Positions 56,247-64,000 of a stretch of 64,000 nt of DNA are shown in pieces (the stretch's first letter is position 1; every line of letters begins with the position of its first letter). Made by a program: the position numbers and the translations under genes. A model generated the notes under the pieces. That model was not told the origin of the DNA and did not search any database. It saw only the letters and a list, made by a program, of their open reading frames with translations. The stretch is from an uncultured Pseudomonadota bacterium (lineage in GTDB: Bacteria; Pseudomonadota; Gammaproteobacteria; Steroidobacterales; Steroidobacteraceae): assembly GCA_903838705.1 (NCBI GenBank), contig CAILZL010000010.1, positions 78,981 to 142,980 on the forward strand, written 5' to 3'.

Positions 56247-56642
56247 TTAGGAGACGATACACAACACCTCACCACCATGACCGCCCTGACTGGCCTGACG
56301 GCCGGTCATGAGTCCTTTGGAAGTGGAAACAATGACCACACCCAAGCCACCCAGGATAGTAGGCAACTCGTCCTTACCCTTGTAAACACGCAAGCCAGGC
56401 TTGCTCACTCGCTCAAGGCGATCGATAACCGGACGACCATCGTAGTACTTCAGCTGTACACGCAGTGTAGGCTTGCCTTCATCTGCTGTTACCGAGAAAT
56501 CTTCGATGTAGCCTTCGCTCTTGAGCACAGTCGCCAGCGACTGCTTCAACTTGGAAGAAGGACAGACAATCTCGGCTTTACCCGAAGACTGGCCGTTACG
56601 AATGCGGGTCAAAAAGTCCGCAATTGGATCCGTCATGCTCAT
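56247..56642 (-). CDS. rpsH: 30S ribosomal protein S8
   Basis: A 131-residue protein. It starts [18 protein letters not shown] and ends with the [20 protein letters not shown] motif. In E. coli S8 represses the spc operon by binding mRNA near rplE. A second in-frame ATG two codons in is possible. Confidence 0.97.
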   Translation of the reverse strand: MSMTDPIADFLTRIRNGQSSGKAEIVCPSSKLKQSLATVLKSEGYIEDFSVTADEGKPTLRVQLKYYDGRPVIDRLERVSKPGLRVYKGKDELPTILGGLGVVIVSTSKGLMTGRQASQGGHGGEVLCIVS

Positions 56643-56669
56643 TTATATGTGCTCCAGTGGTTCCAGCTG

Positions 56670-56975
56670 TTACCAGCTGGCCTTTCCGAGGCCCGGAATG
56701 TCGCCACGCATGGTGGCCTCACGCAGCTTGGTTCGTGACAAACCAAACTTCCGGTAGTAACCGCGCGGACGACCGGTAATCGCACAGCGATTACGCAATC
56801 TGCTCGCACTTGAATCACGGGGCAAAGTTTGCAGCTTGATAACTGCAGCTTCGCGATCCGCGTCGTTTGATTTCGGGTTGCGGATGATCTCTTTCAACTC
56901 TGCGCGCTTTGCCGCATAACGCTTAACCAGCGCCTGGCGCTTGGTCTCACGGTTGATCATCGATGTTTTAGCCAT
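56670..56975 (-). CDS. rpsN: 30S ribosomal protein S14 (zinc-free form)
   Basis: A 101-residue protein of the long C- type. It has [20 protein letters not shown] and the ending PGLGKASW, without the CxxC zinc pairs of the short form. L36 in this cluster is the zinc form, so the two zinc-paralogue families differ here. Confidence 0.97.
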   Translation of the reverse strand: MAKTSMINRETKRQALVKRYAAKRAELKEIIRNPKSNDADREAAVIKLQTLPRDSSASRLRNRCAITGRPRGYYRKFGLSRTKLREATMRGDIPGLGKASW

Positions 56976-56995
56976 TGCCTGCCAACCCCTGCCGC

Positions 56996-57535
56996 TTATT
57001 TACGGAACGGAAAATTAAATGCTTCCAGCAACGCACGACCCTGCTTGTCGTCTGTTGCTGTGGTAGTGATAGTGATATCCATACCGCGAATTGCATCGAT
57101 CTGATCGTAGGCAATTTCCGGGAAGATGATCTGTTCTTTCACACCAAAATTATAGTTGCCACGACCGTCAAAGGAGCGGGCGCTGACACCACGAAAGTCA
57201 CGGATACGCGGCATGGCAATCGTGATCAGACGATCAAGAAATTCATACATGCGCGCACCACGCAACGTAACCTTGCAACCGATAGACTGACCATCACGCA
57301 CCTTGAAAGTCGCTACGGACTTGCGGGCACGGGTAACCACTGGCTTCTGACCAGTAATCTTGGTCATGTCACCCACGGCATTATCCATGATCTTCTTGTC
57401 TGCAACTGCCTCACCCACGCCCATATTGACCGTGATCTTGGTGATCTTCGGAACCTGCATGACGTTCGACAACGAAAGCGAAGCCTTCAGTTCCGGAACG
57501 ATTTTCTGGCGATACAATTGTTCGAGCCTAACCAT
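56996..57535 (-). CDS. rplE: 50S ribosomal protein L5
   Basis: A 179-residue 5S rRNA-binding protein with [35 protein letters not shown] and a C-terminal [20 protein letters not shown]. It follows rplX by 50 bp. Confidence 0.97.
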   Translation of the reverse strand: MVRLEQLYRQKIVPELKASLSLSNVMQVPKITKITVNMGVGEAVADKKIMDNAVGDMTKITGQKPVVTRARKSVATFKVRDGQSIGCKVTLRGARMYEFLDRLITIAMPRIRDFRGVSARSFDGRGNYNFGVKEQIIFPEIAYDQIDAIRGMDITITTTATDDKQGRALLEAFNFPFRK

Positions 57536-57585
57536 TTGCTTATACCTGTGCGAACAGCAACTAACGTTTACCTAGCGATACCTGA

Positions 57586-57900
57586 CTAGCGGTCAACGAC
57601 TTCGTTGTTCGACTTGAAATAACGCACCTTGCGGCCGTCTGCCAAAACCTTGAAACCAATCCGGTCACCCTTGCCAGCAGCGGTGTTCCACAGCATGACA
57701 TTGGAAATATGAATTGAAGCTTCCTTCTGCACGATTCCGCCGGGGATATTCCGCTGCGGATTGGCCTTGGTATGGCGCTTCACCATATTCAAATTTTCGA
57801 CGACAACGCGGCCATCCAGAACAGCATTCACTGTACCGCGGCGACCCTTATCACGGCCAACCGTAATGACGACTTCATCACCTTTGCGAATCTTGCTCAT
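57586..57900 (-). CDS. rplX: 50S ribosomal protein L24
   Basis: A 104-residue assembly-initiator protein. It has the KOW motif [20 protein letters not shown] followed by [20 protein letters not shown]. It is 18 bp after rplN. Confidence 0.97.
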   Translation of the reverse strand: MSKIRKGDEVVITVGRDKGRRGTVNAVLDGRVVVENLNMVKRHTKANPQRNIPGGIVQKEASIHISNVMLWNTAAGKGDRIGFKVLADGRKVRYFKSNNEVVDR

Positions 57901-57918
57901 ATTCAGTCTACTCCGCGC

Positions 57919-58287
57919 TTACAGCACTTCAGGCGCCAGAGAGATGATCTTCATGAAGCGCACATTACGCAGTTCACGAGTCACTGGCCCGAAAATACGC
58001 GTTCCAATCGGTTCCAACTTTGCGGTCAGAAGCACCGCAGCATTACCATCGAATCGAATCAATGAGCCATCAGCGCGGCGCACACCCTGACGGGTGCGAA
58101 CCACAACGGCGTCATAGACTTCGCCCTTTTTGACCTTGCCGCGTGGGATCGCGTCCTTGACGCTCACCTTGATCACATCACCCACACTGGCATAGCGGCG
58201 CTTGGATCCACCCAGCACCTTGATGCACATCACGCTGCGTGCTCCGCTGTTGTCGGCTGCCTTGAGCAGTGTCCGCATCTGAATCAT
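57919..58287 (-). CDS. rplN: 50S ribosomal protein L14
   Basis: A 122-residue protein with [20 protein letters not shown] and the signature [20 protein letters not shown]. Its length equals the usual 122. It begins the spc segment, 54 bp after rpsQ. Confidence 0.97.
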   Translation of the reverse strand: MIQMRTLLKAADNSGARSVMCIKVLGGSKRRYASVGDVIKVSVKDAIPRGKVKKGEVYDAVVVRTRQGVRRADGSLIRFDGNAAVLLTAKLEPIGTRIFGPVTRELRNVRFMKIISLAPEVL

Positions 58288-58341
58288 TTTAAGCTTCCAC
58301 TCTAACTAGCTATAGTCTTGGCGTTACAGATAAAGCTGGCA

Positions 58342-58626
58342 CTACGCCTGAGCGCGCGTCACAACCCGGGCCAGTCGCCAGGCCTTGCGGCGCGACAACG
58401 GACGACACTCAACAATTTCCACGACATCACCTTCTCGTGATTCACCAGCTTCGTCGTGAGCCAGCAACTTTGTTGTGCGGCGGACATACTTGCCATAAGT
58501 CGGATGCTTGACGAGACGCTCCACCGCAACGGTGATGGTCTTCTGCATTTTGTTACTGACCACCTTACCCGTCAGCAAACGTATGGTTTTCTGCTCAGCT
58601 GCAGCAGTTGATACTTGTTCGTTCAT
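58342..58626 (-). CDS. rpsQ: 30S ribosomal protein S17
   Basis: A 94-residue OB-fold protein: [20 protein letters not shown], then [20 protein letters not shown]. Its ATG overlaps the rpmC stop (TAATG), indicating coupled translation. It is the last gene of the S10 segment. Confidence 0.97.
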   Translation of the reverse strand: MNEQVSTAAAEQKTIRLLTGKVVSNKMQKTITVAVERLVKHPTYGKYVRRTTKLLAHDEAGESREGDVVEIVECRPLSRRKAWRLARVVTRAQA

Positions 58627-58832
58627 TACTTGGCACCCTTGGCGGCACGAGCCTGCTCACCCATGACTGTCTTGAGGCGTGCAACATTCTTGCGCACCTT
58701 GCCGAACTGATCAGGCTTAACTGTCTGGCCAGTGGCCAACGCCATACGCAGATTGAACTGCTCACGGCGGAGCTGCAGCAATTCTGTACGCAACTCATTA
58801 GTGGATTTCTGACGTAATTCTTTAGCGTCCAT
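58626..58832 (-). CDS. rpmC: 50S ribosomal protein L29
   Basis: A 68-residue two-helix protein near the exit tunnel: [20 protein letters not shown], then [14 protein letters not shown]. Its ATG overlaps the rplP stop and its stop overlaps rpsQ, both as TAATG. Confidence 0.97.
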   Translation of the reverse strand: MDAKELRQKSTNELRTELLQLRREQFNLRMALATGQTVKPDQFGKVRKNVARLKTVMGEQARAAKGAK

Positions 58833-59245
58833 TACCGCACCTGACGAGTCACAAATTGTGTATCAACCGAGAGCTTGGAAGCAGCCAGACGAAACGCCTC
58901 ACGGGCGATTTCTTCAGTCACACCTTCCATCTCGAACAGAATCTTGCCTGGCAAGACTTTGGCTACGTAGTACTCCACGCTGCCCTTACCGCTACCCATT
59001 CGCACTTCAAGAGGCTTTTTGGTAATTGGCACATCGGGGAACACGCGAATCCAGACCTGACCCCCACGCTTAACGTAGCGGGTCATCGCACGACGGGCAG
59101 CTTCCAGCTCACGGGCAGTCATGCGGGCACGGCTAACAGCTTTCAGTCCATATTCGCCGAAGGCAACAGAACTGCCGCGCTGGGCAAGACCGGCCAGACC
59201 ACCTTTGAACTGCTTACGGAATTTTGTACGCTTAGGTTGCATCAT
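58832..59245 (-). CDS. rplP: 50S ribosomal protein L16
   Basis: A 137-residue protein at the A-site and central protuberance. It starts [15 protein letters not shown] and has [20 protein letters not shown]. Two adjacent ATGs exist, and the first is used here. It overlaps rpmC by one base. Confidence 0.97.
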   Translation of the reverse strand: MMQPKRTKFRKQFKGGLAGLAQRGSSVAFGEYGLKAVSRARMTARELEAARRAMTRYVKRGGQVWIRVFPDVPITKKPLEVRMGSGKGSVEYYVAKVLPGKILFEMEGVTEEIAREAFRLAASKLSVDTQFVTRQVR

Positions 59246-59265
59246 GATTGAATCTTCCGTCTATC

Positions 59266-59961
59266 TTAAGCAACCGCTTCAGCAACTGGAGCCTGAGAAT
59301 CATCAGCAGGCCGTACATCACGACCAGTGAACACCTCGCCCTTGAAGATCCAGACTTTTACGCCAATGATCCCGTAGGTGGTTTTAGCTTCGGCCAGGCC
59401 ATAATCAATTTCAGCGCGGAAGGTGTGCAAAGGAATGCGACCTTCGCGAACCCACTCAGTACGGGCAATTTCTGCACCGTTCAGACGGCCACCCAGACGA
59501 ATCTTGATACCTTGAGCACCGATACGCATGGTGTTCATCACTGCACGCTTCATGGCGCGACGGAACATCACCCGCTTTTCAAGCTGTTGGGCAATGCTTT
59601 CGGCAACGAGTTGTGCATCAAGTTCCGGCTTACGGATCTCAGCAATATTGATGCGCACATCAGCTACCGGCAATTTCATCAGCTTGGCAACCTGCGCACG
59701 CAGCTTTTCGATGTCCTCACCTTTTTTGCCGATCACAACGCCCGGCCGCGCCGTATGAATCGTGATGCTGACCTTGCGGGCAGCACGCTCAATCTGAATA
59801 CGGCTTACAGCTGCCTCATGAAGCTTCTTCTTGAGCAACTCACGCACCAGGAAGTCCGCATGAACGAAGGACGGGAAGTTACGCGACGGCGCGAACCACT
59901 TCGACGTCCAGTCGCGTGTGATACCTAGGCGAATGCCAACTGGATTTACTTTTTGACCCAT
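59266..59961 (-). CDS. rpsC: 30S ribosomal protein S3
   Basis: A 231-residue mRNA-entry protein. Its KH domain carries [20 protein letters not shown]. The C-terminal part has [20 protein letters not shown] and [16 protein letters not shown]. It lies 20 bp before rplP. Confidence 0.97.
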   Translation of the reverse strand: MGQKVNPVGIRLGITRDWTSKWFAPSRNFPSFVHADFLVRELLKKKLHEAAVSRIQIERAARKVSITIHTARPGVVIGKKGEDIEKLRAQVAKLMKLPVADVRINIAEIRKPELDAQLVAESIAQQLEKRVMFRRAMKRAVMNTMRIGAQGIKIRLGGRLNGAEIARTEWVREGRIPLHTFRAEIDYGLAEAKTTYGIIGVKVWIFKGEVFTGRDVRPADDSQAPVAEAVA

Positions 59962-60000
59962 GTGCTGAACTCTTTAACGCTTACAAAACAAGGCAAAGCC

Positions 60001-60342
60001 TTAGTCCTGCTTGCCGTCCCCCACTGTGACTGAAATATGGCTGTTGCGCTTCCAGATGCGGGCACCGCGACCTTTTGCGCGAGCATGAAACCGCTTCAGA
60101 ACCGGCGCAATATCCACCGTGATGTACTGAACCTTCAACTCATCAATGTCGGCGCTCATGTTGTTTTCAGCATTGGCAATTGCTGACTCAAGCACCTTGA
60201 GAATGAGATCCGCACCCTTTTTAGGGGTGAAACGCAACGTCGCCAACGCATGACCGACTGGCTTGCCGCGAACCATGTCCGCAACCAACCGGCACTTTTG
60301 CGGCGATATACGCGCATTATTCAACTTAGCTGCTACTTGCAT
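60001..60342 (-). CDS. rplV: 50S ribosomal protein L22
   Basis: A 113-residue protein lining the exit tunnel. It has [20 protein letters not shown], and the extended hairpin is [20 protein letters not shown], the segment where macrolide-resistance changes occur in other bacteria. The length is close to the usual 110. Confidence 0.97.
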   Translation of the reverse strand: MQVAAKLNNARISPQKCRLVADMVRGKPVGHALATLRFTPKKGADLILKVLESAIANAENNMSADIDELKVQYITVDIAPVLKRFHARAKGRGARIWKRNSHISVTVGDGKQD

Positions 60343-60344
60343 AG

Positions 60345-60614
60345 TTAAGCCTTCTTGTCGCCAGAGTGGGCCTTGAATGTGCGCGTCGGCGCGAATTCAC
60401 CCAGCTTGTGACCTACCATATTTTCGGAGACCAGCACCGGCAGGTGCTGACGGCCGTTATGAACCGCAATCGTCAACCCCACCATGTCAGGCAGAACCAT
60501 TGAACGACGCGACCATGTCTTGATTGGCCGGCGGTCATTCTTTTCAACTGCAACACGCACCTTGTTTGCGAGGTGCTGATCCACAAATGGACCTTTTTTG
60601 ATCGAACGAGGCAC
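60345..60614 (-). CDS. rpsS: 30S ribosomal protein S19
   Basis: An 89-residue head protein: [17 protein letters not shown], then [20 protein letters not shown]. The start is GTG at 60614. The rplV start is only 2 bp after its stop. Confidence 0.97.
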   Translation of the reverse strand: MPRSIKKGPFVDQHLANKVRVAVEKNDRRPIKTWSRRSMVLPDMVGLTIAVHNGRQHLPVLVSENMVGHKLGEFAPTRTFKAHSGDKKA

Positions 60615-60633
60615 TTAATTATTCCTCTCAGGA

Positions 60634-61458
60634 TCAGTTACGGCGCCGCACGATCATGCCGGCGGTACGCTTGTTATGACGAGTCTTCTTACCCTTGGTC
60701 TTCCAGCCCCACGGGCTGACAGGATGCGGGTTACCCTGACCGGACTTACCCTCACCACCACCGTGCGGGTGGTCAACTGGGTTCATCACCACACCACGAA
60801 CAGTTGGACGGATACCGCGCCAGCGCATAGCACCGGCTTTGCCGTAGCTGCGCAGATTGTGTTCGCCATTGCTGATTTCACCAATCGTGGCACGGCAATC
60901 AACATGAACTTTGCGAGTTTCACCGGAGCGCAAGCGCACAGTCGCATACAGACCTTCGCGAGCCACCAACTGTGCCGAACCACCGGCGCTACGAGCAAGC
61001 TGAGCACCTTTCGCAGGCTTCAATTCAATGCAATGGATCGTTGAACCCACTGGTATGTCACGCAGACGCATTGAATTACCGGGCTTGATTGGTGCCTCAG
61101 AACCGGAAACTATCGAATCGCCAGGATTCACACCCTTTGGGGCAATGATGTAGCGACGCTCACCATCAACGTAGAGTACCAGAGCGAGATGAGCGGTACG
61201 ATTTGGATCATACTCAAGGCGCTCAACCTTACCCTCGATACCATCTTTGTCACGCAGGAAATCGACAATGCGGTACTTCTGCTTATGCCCGCCGCCCTGA
61301 TGACGTGTAGTCAGACGTCCGAAGTGGTTACGCGCACCAGTTGAATTCTTGGCCACAACCAGCGATGCAACCGGCTCACCCTTATGAAGGTGAGATCGAT
61401 CAATCTTTACCTGAAAACGACGTCCAGGTGATGTGGGTTTAGCTTTTATAAGAGCCAT
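60634..61458 (-). CDS. rplB: 50S ribosomal protein L2
   Basis: A 274-residue protein near the peptidyl transferase centre. The conserved [17 protein letters not shown] region holds the His important for activity. The basic C-terminus is [19 protein letters not shown]. Confidence 0.98.
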   Translation of the reverse strand: MALIKAKPTSPGRRFQVKIDRSHLHKGEPVASLVVAKNSTGARNHFGRLTTRHQGGGHKQKYRIVDFLRDKDGIEGKVERLEYDPNRTAHLALVLYVDGERRYIIAPKGVNPGDSIVSGSEAPIKPGNSMRLRDIPVGSTIHCIELKPAKGAQLARSAGGSAQLVAREGLYATVRLRSGETRKVHVDCRATIGEISNGEHNLRSYGKAGAMRWRGIRPTVRGVVMNPVDHPHGGGEGKSGQGNPHPVSPWGWKTKGKKTRHNKRTAGMIVRRRN

Positions 61459-61502
61459 ATTCGTTAGCTTTCGCTACCTTTTGCTGTTTAACGCGACCCG
61501 AA

Positions 61503-61811
61503 TCAGGCTTCGGTGCCGGTAAATTCAATAGTTTGCCCCGGCGCCAACCGCACATAGGCCTTCTTGAAATCAGAACGCCAACCGAGACGCTGACCGAAAC
61601 GCTTCTGCTTTCCGATCGCATTCACCACATTGACACCCGAAACCTTCACCTCAAACATCATTTCAACCGCAGCCTTGATTTCAGGCTTGCTGGCATCACG
61701 ACGCACACGGAACACGATCTGATTGCCATCTTGCGTGGCGCGCGCAGTCTTTTCCGAGACGTGCGGAGCGAGCAAAATGCTCATCATGCGTTCTTTGCTG
61801 ACTTGACTCAT
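61503..61811 (-). CDS. rplW: 50S ribosomal protein L23
   Basis: A 102-residue exit-tunnel protein that docks trigger factor and SRP. It has [20 protein letters not shown] and the extended loop [20 protein letters not shown]. Its ATG overlaps the rplD stop by 4 bp. Confidence 0.97.
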   Translation of the reverse strand: MSQVSKERMMSILLAPHVSEKTARATQDGNQIVFRVRRDASKPEIKAAVEMMFEVKVSGVNVVNAIGKQKRFGQRLGWRSDFKKAYVRLAPGQTIEFTGTEA

Positions 61812-62422
61812 GCCAGTTTCTCCTCAAGCACGCGAACAGCGCCGACGGTCGCCAGCACATGCTGGAATTTGGCAAGACTAAGAGGATCAACGGAAGCAGC
61901 AGACAGCACATCCACATAAGGAATGTTGCGCGCTGCCAGCTCCAGCTTTTCATCAAACGCCTCAACCAGCACCAGCACCCGCTCCAGACCAAGCTCCTTG
62001 AGCTTTGCAATCAGCAGCTTGGTCTTTGGCGCATCAATCTCCAGAGACTCCACCACCGACAAACGGTCAGTGCGAGCGAGCTCGGACAACATTACTTGCA
62101 GCGCCGCACGGTACATCTTGCGATTTACCTTCTGGGAATAATCCCGCGGACGAGCAGCAAACGCACGGCCACCACCCACCCAGATCGGGCTACGGATGGA
62201 ACCTGCACGAGCTCCACCCGTACCCTTCTGATTCCAGGGCTTGCGTCCGCCACCGCGAACCTCAGCCTTACTTAACTGACGCTTGGTACCCGCACGGCCG
62301 GCAGCCATATAGGCCACCACAACCTGATGCACCAGCGTTTCATTGTATTCGCGCGCGAAGGTTGCATCCGAAACCTGCAACTCTCCAGCCTGCGCACTCT
62401 TGTTGACCAGCTTAAGCTTCAT
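61808..62422 (-). CDS. rplD: 50S ribosomal protein L4
   Basis: A 204-residue exit-tunnel protein. The extended loop includes [19 protein letters not shown]. In E. coli L4 also represses the S10 operon at transcription and translation through a leader hairpin. A structured leader exists upstream of rplC here, so a similar control is possible. Confidence 0.97.
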   Translation of the reverse strand: MKLKLVNKSAQAGELQVSDATFAREYNETLVHQVVVAYMAAGRAGTKRQLSKAEVRGGGRKPWNQKGTGGARAGSIRSPIWVGGGRAFAARPRDYSQKVNRKMYRAALQVMLSELARTDRLSVVESLEIDAPKTKLLIAKLKELGLERVLVLVEAFDEKLELAARNIPYVDVLSAASVDPLSLAKFQHVLATVGAVRVLEEKLA

Positions 62423-62435
62423 GATGGTCTACTAC

Positions 62436-63128
62436 TTATTTCTTGGTAGGAGCCTGCTTGACGCGAGCAGCGCGACGAGCAGCCTTCACAGAATGACGTA
62501 CAAACACTTCACCGCCCGGCGCACCCGGAACAGCCCCACGAATCAGCAACAGATTACGCTCAGCATCCACCCGAACCACCTGCAGGTTCTCAATGGTACG
62601 ACGCTCAACACCCATGTGACCCGACATACGTTTACCCAGGAACACCCGCCCCGGAGTCTGACGCTGACCAATGGAACCCGGTGCACGGTGCGTAACAGAG
62701 TGACCGTGCGAGGCAGGACCGCCGCCGAAGTTATGACGCCTCATGGTACCGGCGAACCCCTTACCAATCGTAGTTCCGGCGACATCAACAGCCTGACCCG
62801 GCGCAAACAGAGCAACCGTCAACTCCGATCCAGGCTGAACATCACTGACCTCACCCTCAGCCAGACGGAATTCCGTCATTGACTGACCAGGCGCGACTTT
62901 AGCCTTGGCGTAATGCCCCTTCTGGGCCTTCGATACACGCAGGTCTTTGCGGCTGCCATAGGCAACCTGCACAGCGCGATAACCGTCACTCTCGGCCGTT
63001 TTGACCTGAGTCACACGATTTGGCAATGCTTCAATCACGGTCACAGGAACTGATTCACCAGCTTCCGTAAACACGCGCGTCATTCCGGCTTTGCGACCGA
63101 CCAGACCCAAGGTCTTGACAGTGCTCAT
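62436..63128 (-). CDS. rplC: 50S ribosomal protein L3
   Basis: A 230-residue assembly-initiator protein. It starts with [20 protein letters not shown] and has [20 protein letters not shown], where the Gln methylated in E. coli is replaced in context by HGHSVTH spacing. A Lys-rich tail ends it. Here rplC is the first gene of its transcript rather than following rpsJ directly. A GAGGAAT sits before the ATG. Confidence 0.97.
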   Translation of the reverse strand: MSTVKTLGLVGRKAGMTRVFTEAGESVPVTVIEALPNRVTQVKTAESDGYRAVQVAYGSRKDLRVSKAQKGHYAKAKVAPGQSMTEFRLAEGEVSDVQPGSELTVALFAPGQAVDVAGTTIGKGFAGTMRRHNFGGGPASHGHSVTHRAPGSIGQRQTPGRVFLGKRMSGHMGVERRTIENLQVVRVDAERNLLLIRGAVPGAPGGEVFVRHSVKAARRAARVKQAPTKK

Positions 63129-63329
63129 CTGTAATTCCTCATCTCACCACGCCCGCTTCGATTGGCCGACGCTGAAATTCATTTCACCGTTTCCGATGAA
63201 TAACTGAAGACAGGTGAACTCACCCGCCCCGCCAAAATCAACCCACTGTTTACCGTTGAGTAAGCGCACCAGACTTGGTGCACAGCTCAAGCGGTACCCC
63301 GTAAGGGCCAGACCTCGGCGTGTAAAGAG
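63129..63329 (-). promoter_or_regulatory. Structured leader upstream of rplC
   Basis: The roughly 200-nt RNA from the promoter at 63336-63363 to the rplC start can form at least three hairpins. At 63256-63290 an outer TTGAG/CTCAA pair encloses GCACC/GGTGC. At 63213-63224 GGTGA pairs with TCACC. At 63183-63200 a 7-bp stem is capped by a GAAA tetraloop. By analogy with the E. coli S10 leader this may serve L4 autoregulation. Sequence similarity to that leader was not established. Confidence 0.5.
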
Positions 63330-63335
63330 CCGTGC

Positions 63336-63363
63336 ATTTTAGTGATCCAGAGACTGATTGCAA
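63336..63363 (-). promoter_or_regulatory. Sigma-70-like promoter upstream of rplC
   Basis: On the minus strand TTGCAA (63363-63358), a 16-bp spacer and TAAAAT (63341-63336). It lies just downstream of the rpsJ terminator and 207 bp before the rplC ATG. That is the expected place for a promoter restarting the operon. Confidence 0.6.
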
Positions 63364-63373
63364 GCCCCGCCAG

Positions 63374-63412
63374 AAAAAAAACCACCTGAAAATTGAATTA
63401 TTTTCAGGCGGC
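63374..63412 (-). terminator. Strong intrinsic terminator between rpsJ and rplC
   Basis: On the minus strand CCGCCTGAAAA and TTTTCAGGTGG pair over 11 bp (one G-U), with an 8-nt loop followed by eight Ts. It is 65 bp beyond the rpsJ stop. Confidence 0.9.
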
Positions 63413-63477
63413 TTTCTGGTCTAACCAGAATACACAGGGCGCTCCGATTCAAGCGCCCCGAAACCCCATTCAAAACA

Positions 63478-63792
63478 TCAATTCAGCTTGATCTGGACAT
63501 CAACGCCAGCCGGCAAATCCAGCTTCATCAGGGCGTCAACGGTCTTGTCAGTAGGATTGACGATTTCCATCAGGCGCTTGTGCGTACGCAACTCATACTG
63601 GTCACGCGCATCCTTGTCGCCGTGTGGCGCAGTCAGCAAAGTAAAGCGCTCCTGCTTGGTTGGCAGTGGCACAGGTCCCCGGACAGTCGCACCGGTACGC
63701 TTTGCGGTATCCACGATTTCCTTGGCCGAAGTGTCGATCAAACGATGATCGTATGCCTTCAGGCGGATGCGGATATTCTGATTGGTAGCCAT
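63478..63792 (-). CDS. rpsJ: 30S ribosomal protein S10 (NusE)
   Basis: A 104-residue protein that also works as NusE in antitermination. It has [20 protein letters not shown] and [17 protein letters not shown], then [18 protein letters not shown]. It follows tuf by 67 bp and is followed by an intrinsic terminator. It is therefore probably transcribed with tuf as the end of the str operon. Confidence 0.97.
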   Translation of the reverse strand: MATNQNIRIRLKAYDHRLIDTSAKEIVDTAKRTGATVRGPVPLPTKQERFTLLTAPHGDKDARDQYELRTHKRLMEIVNPTDKTVDALMKLDLPAGVDVQIKLN

Positions 63793-63859
63793 GAATTTCT
63801 CTCTATCTTGGATTCAGCACAGAGTCAGGCGAACATTCACCTGACTCTGCTTACAAACA

Positions 63860-64000
<141 letters not shown>

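Overview
The window is a stretch of a proteobacterial chromosome with moderate GC content. A gammaproteobacterium is most likely. The reasons are the canonical S10-spc-alpha ribosomal protein cluster read from one strand, the miaB-phoH-ybeY-corC(-lnt) neighbourhood, ssb-MFS-uvrA next to rplQ-rpoA, and the polyamine cluster of potFGHI with puuA and puuD. A betaproteobacterium cannot be excluded from sequence reading alone. I saw no phage, insertion sequence, CRISPR array, rRNA or tRNA gene. Most of the window is housekeeping chromosome.

Layout. 1-317 has no gene. 318-7222 (minus strand) is a polyamine operon read in the order puuD, puuA, potF, potG, potH, potI, ending with a lone response-regulator receiver domain. 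A puuB-like oxidase is divergent at 7336-8622. Next come queD, a small Cys-rich protein, rlmKL, uppP and lnt. Three plus-strand genes (DUF4184, glutathione peroxidase, GNAT) separate lnt from slyX-corC-ybeY-phoH-miaB. 20412-25789 holds a DUF255/YyaL protein, a HIT-like protein, a DUF6502-DUF5666 gene pair and a tiny membrane protein. 26183-28339 is an EF-G gene standing apart from the str operon. Then come DUF302, trxC, an RluA-type pseudouridine synthase, zwf, valS, a MoxR-DUF58-TgpA set, two SRPBCC proteins and a VOC protein, modBC without modA, ssb, an MFS exporter, uvrA, a GNAT protein and an Ala-rich repeat lipoprotein. 48998-64000 is the ribosomal protein, rpoA and secY cluster, read from the minus strand and running off the right edge inside tuf.

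How the genes work together. PotFGHI would import putrescine. PuuA gamma-glutamylates it, PuuB oxidises the product, and PuuD releases GABA after an aldehyde step whose gene is not in the window. MiaB, PhoH, YbeY, RlmKL and the RluA-type enzyme all act on RNA or ribosomes. MoxR, DUF58 and TgpA form a conserved envelope-associated set. UvrA and Ssb serve DNA repair and replication.

Points most worth a second look: (1) rpsJ is separated from rplC by a strong intrinsic terminator, a good promoter and a roughly 200-nt structured leader. (2) A SRPBCC gene carries an in-frame TAA exactly where the family C-terminus continues for 19 more sense codons. (3) A lone receiver domain ends the putrescine operon. 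(4) EF-G and ValS both carry insertions. I did not find a convincing wholly new multi-gene system.
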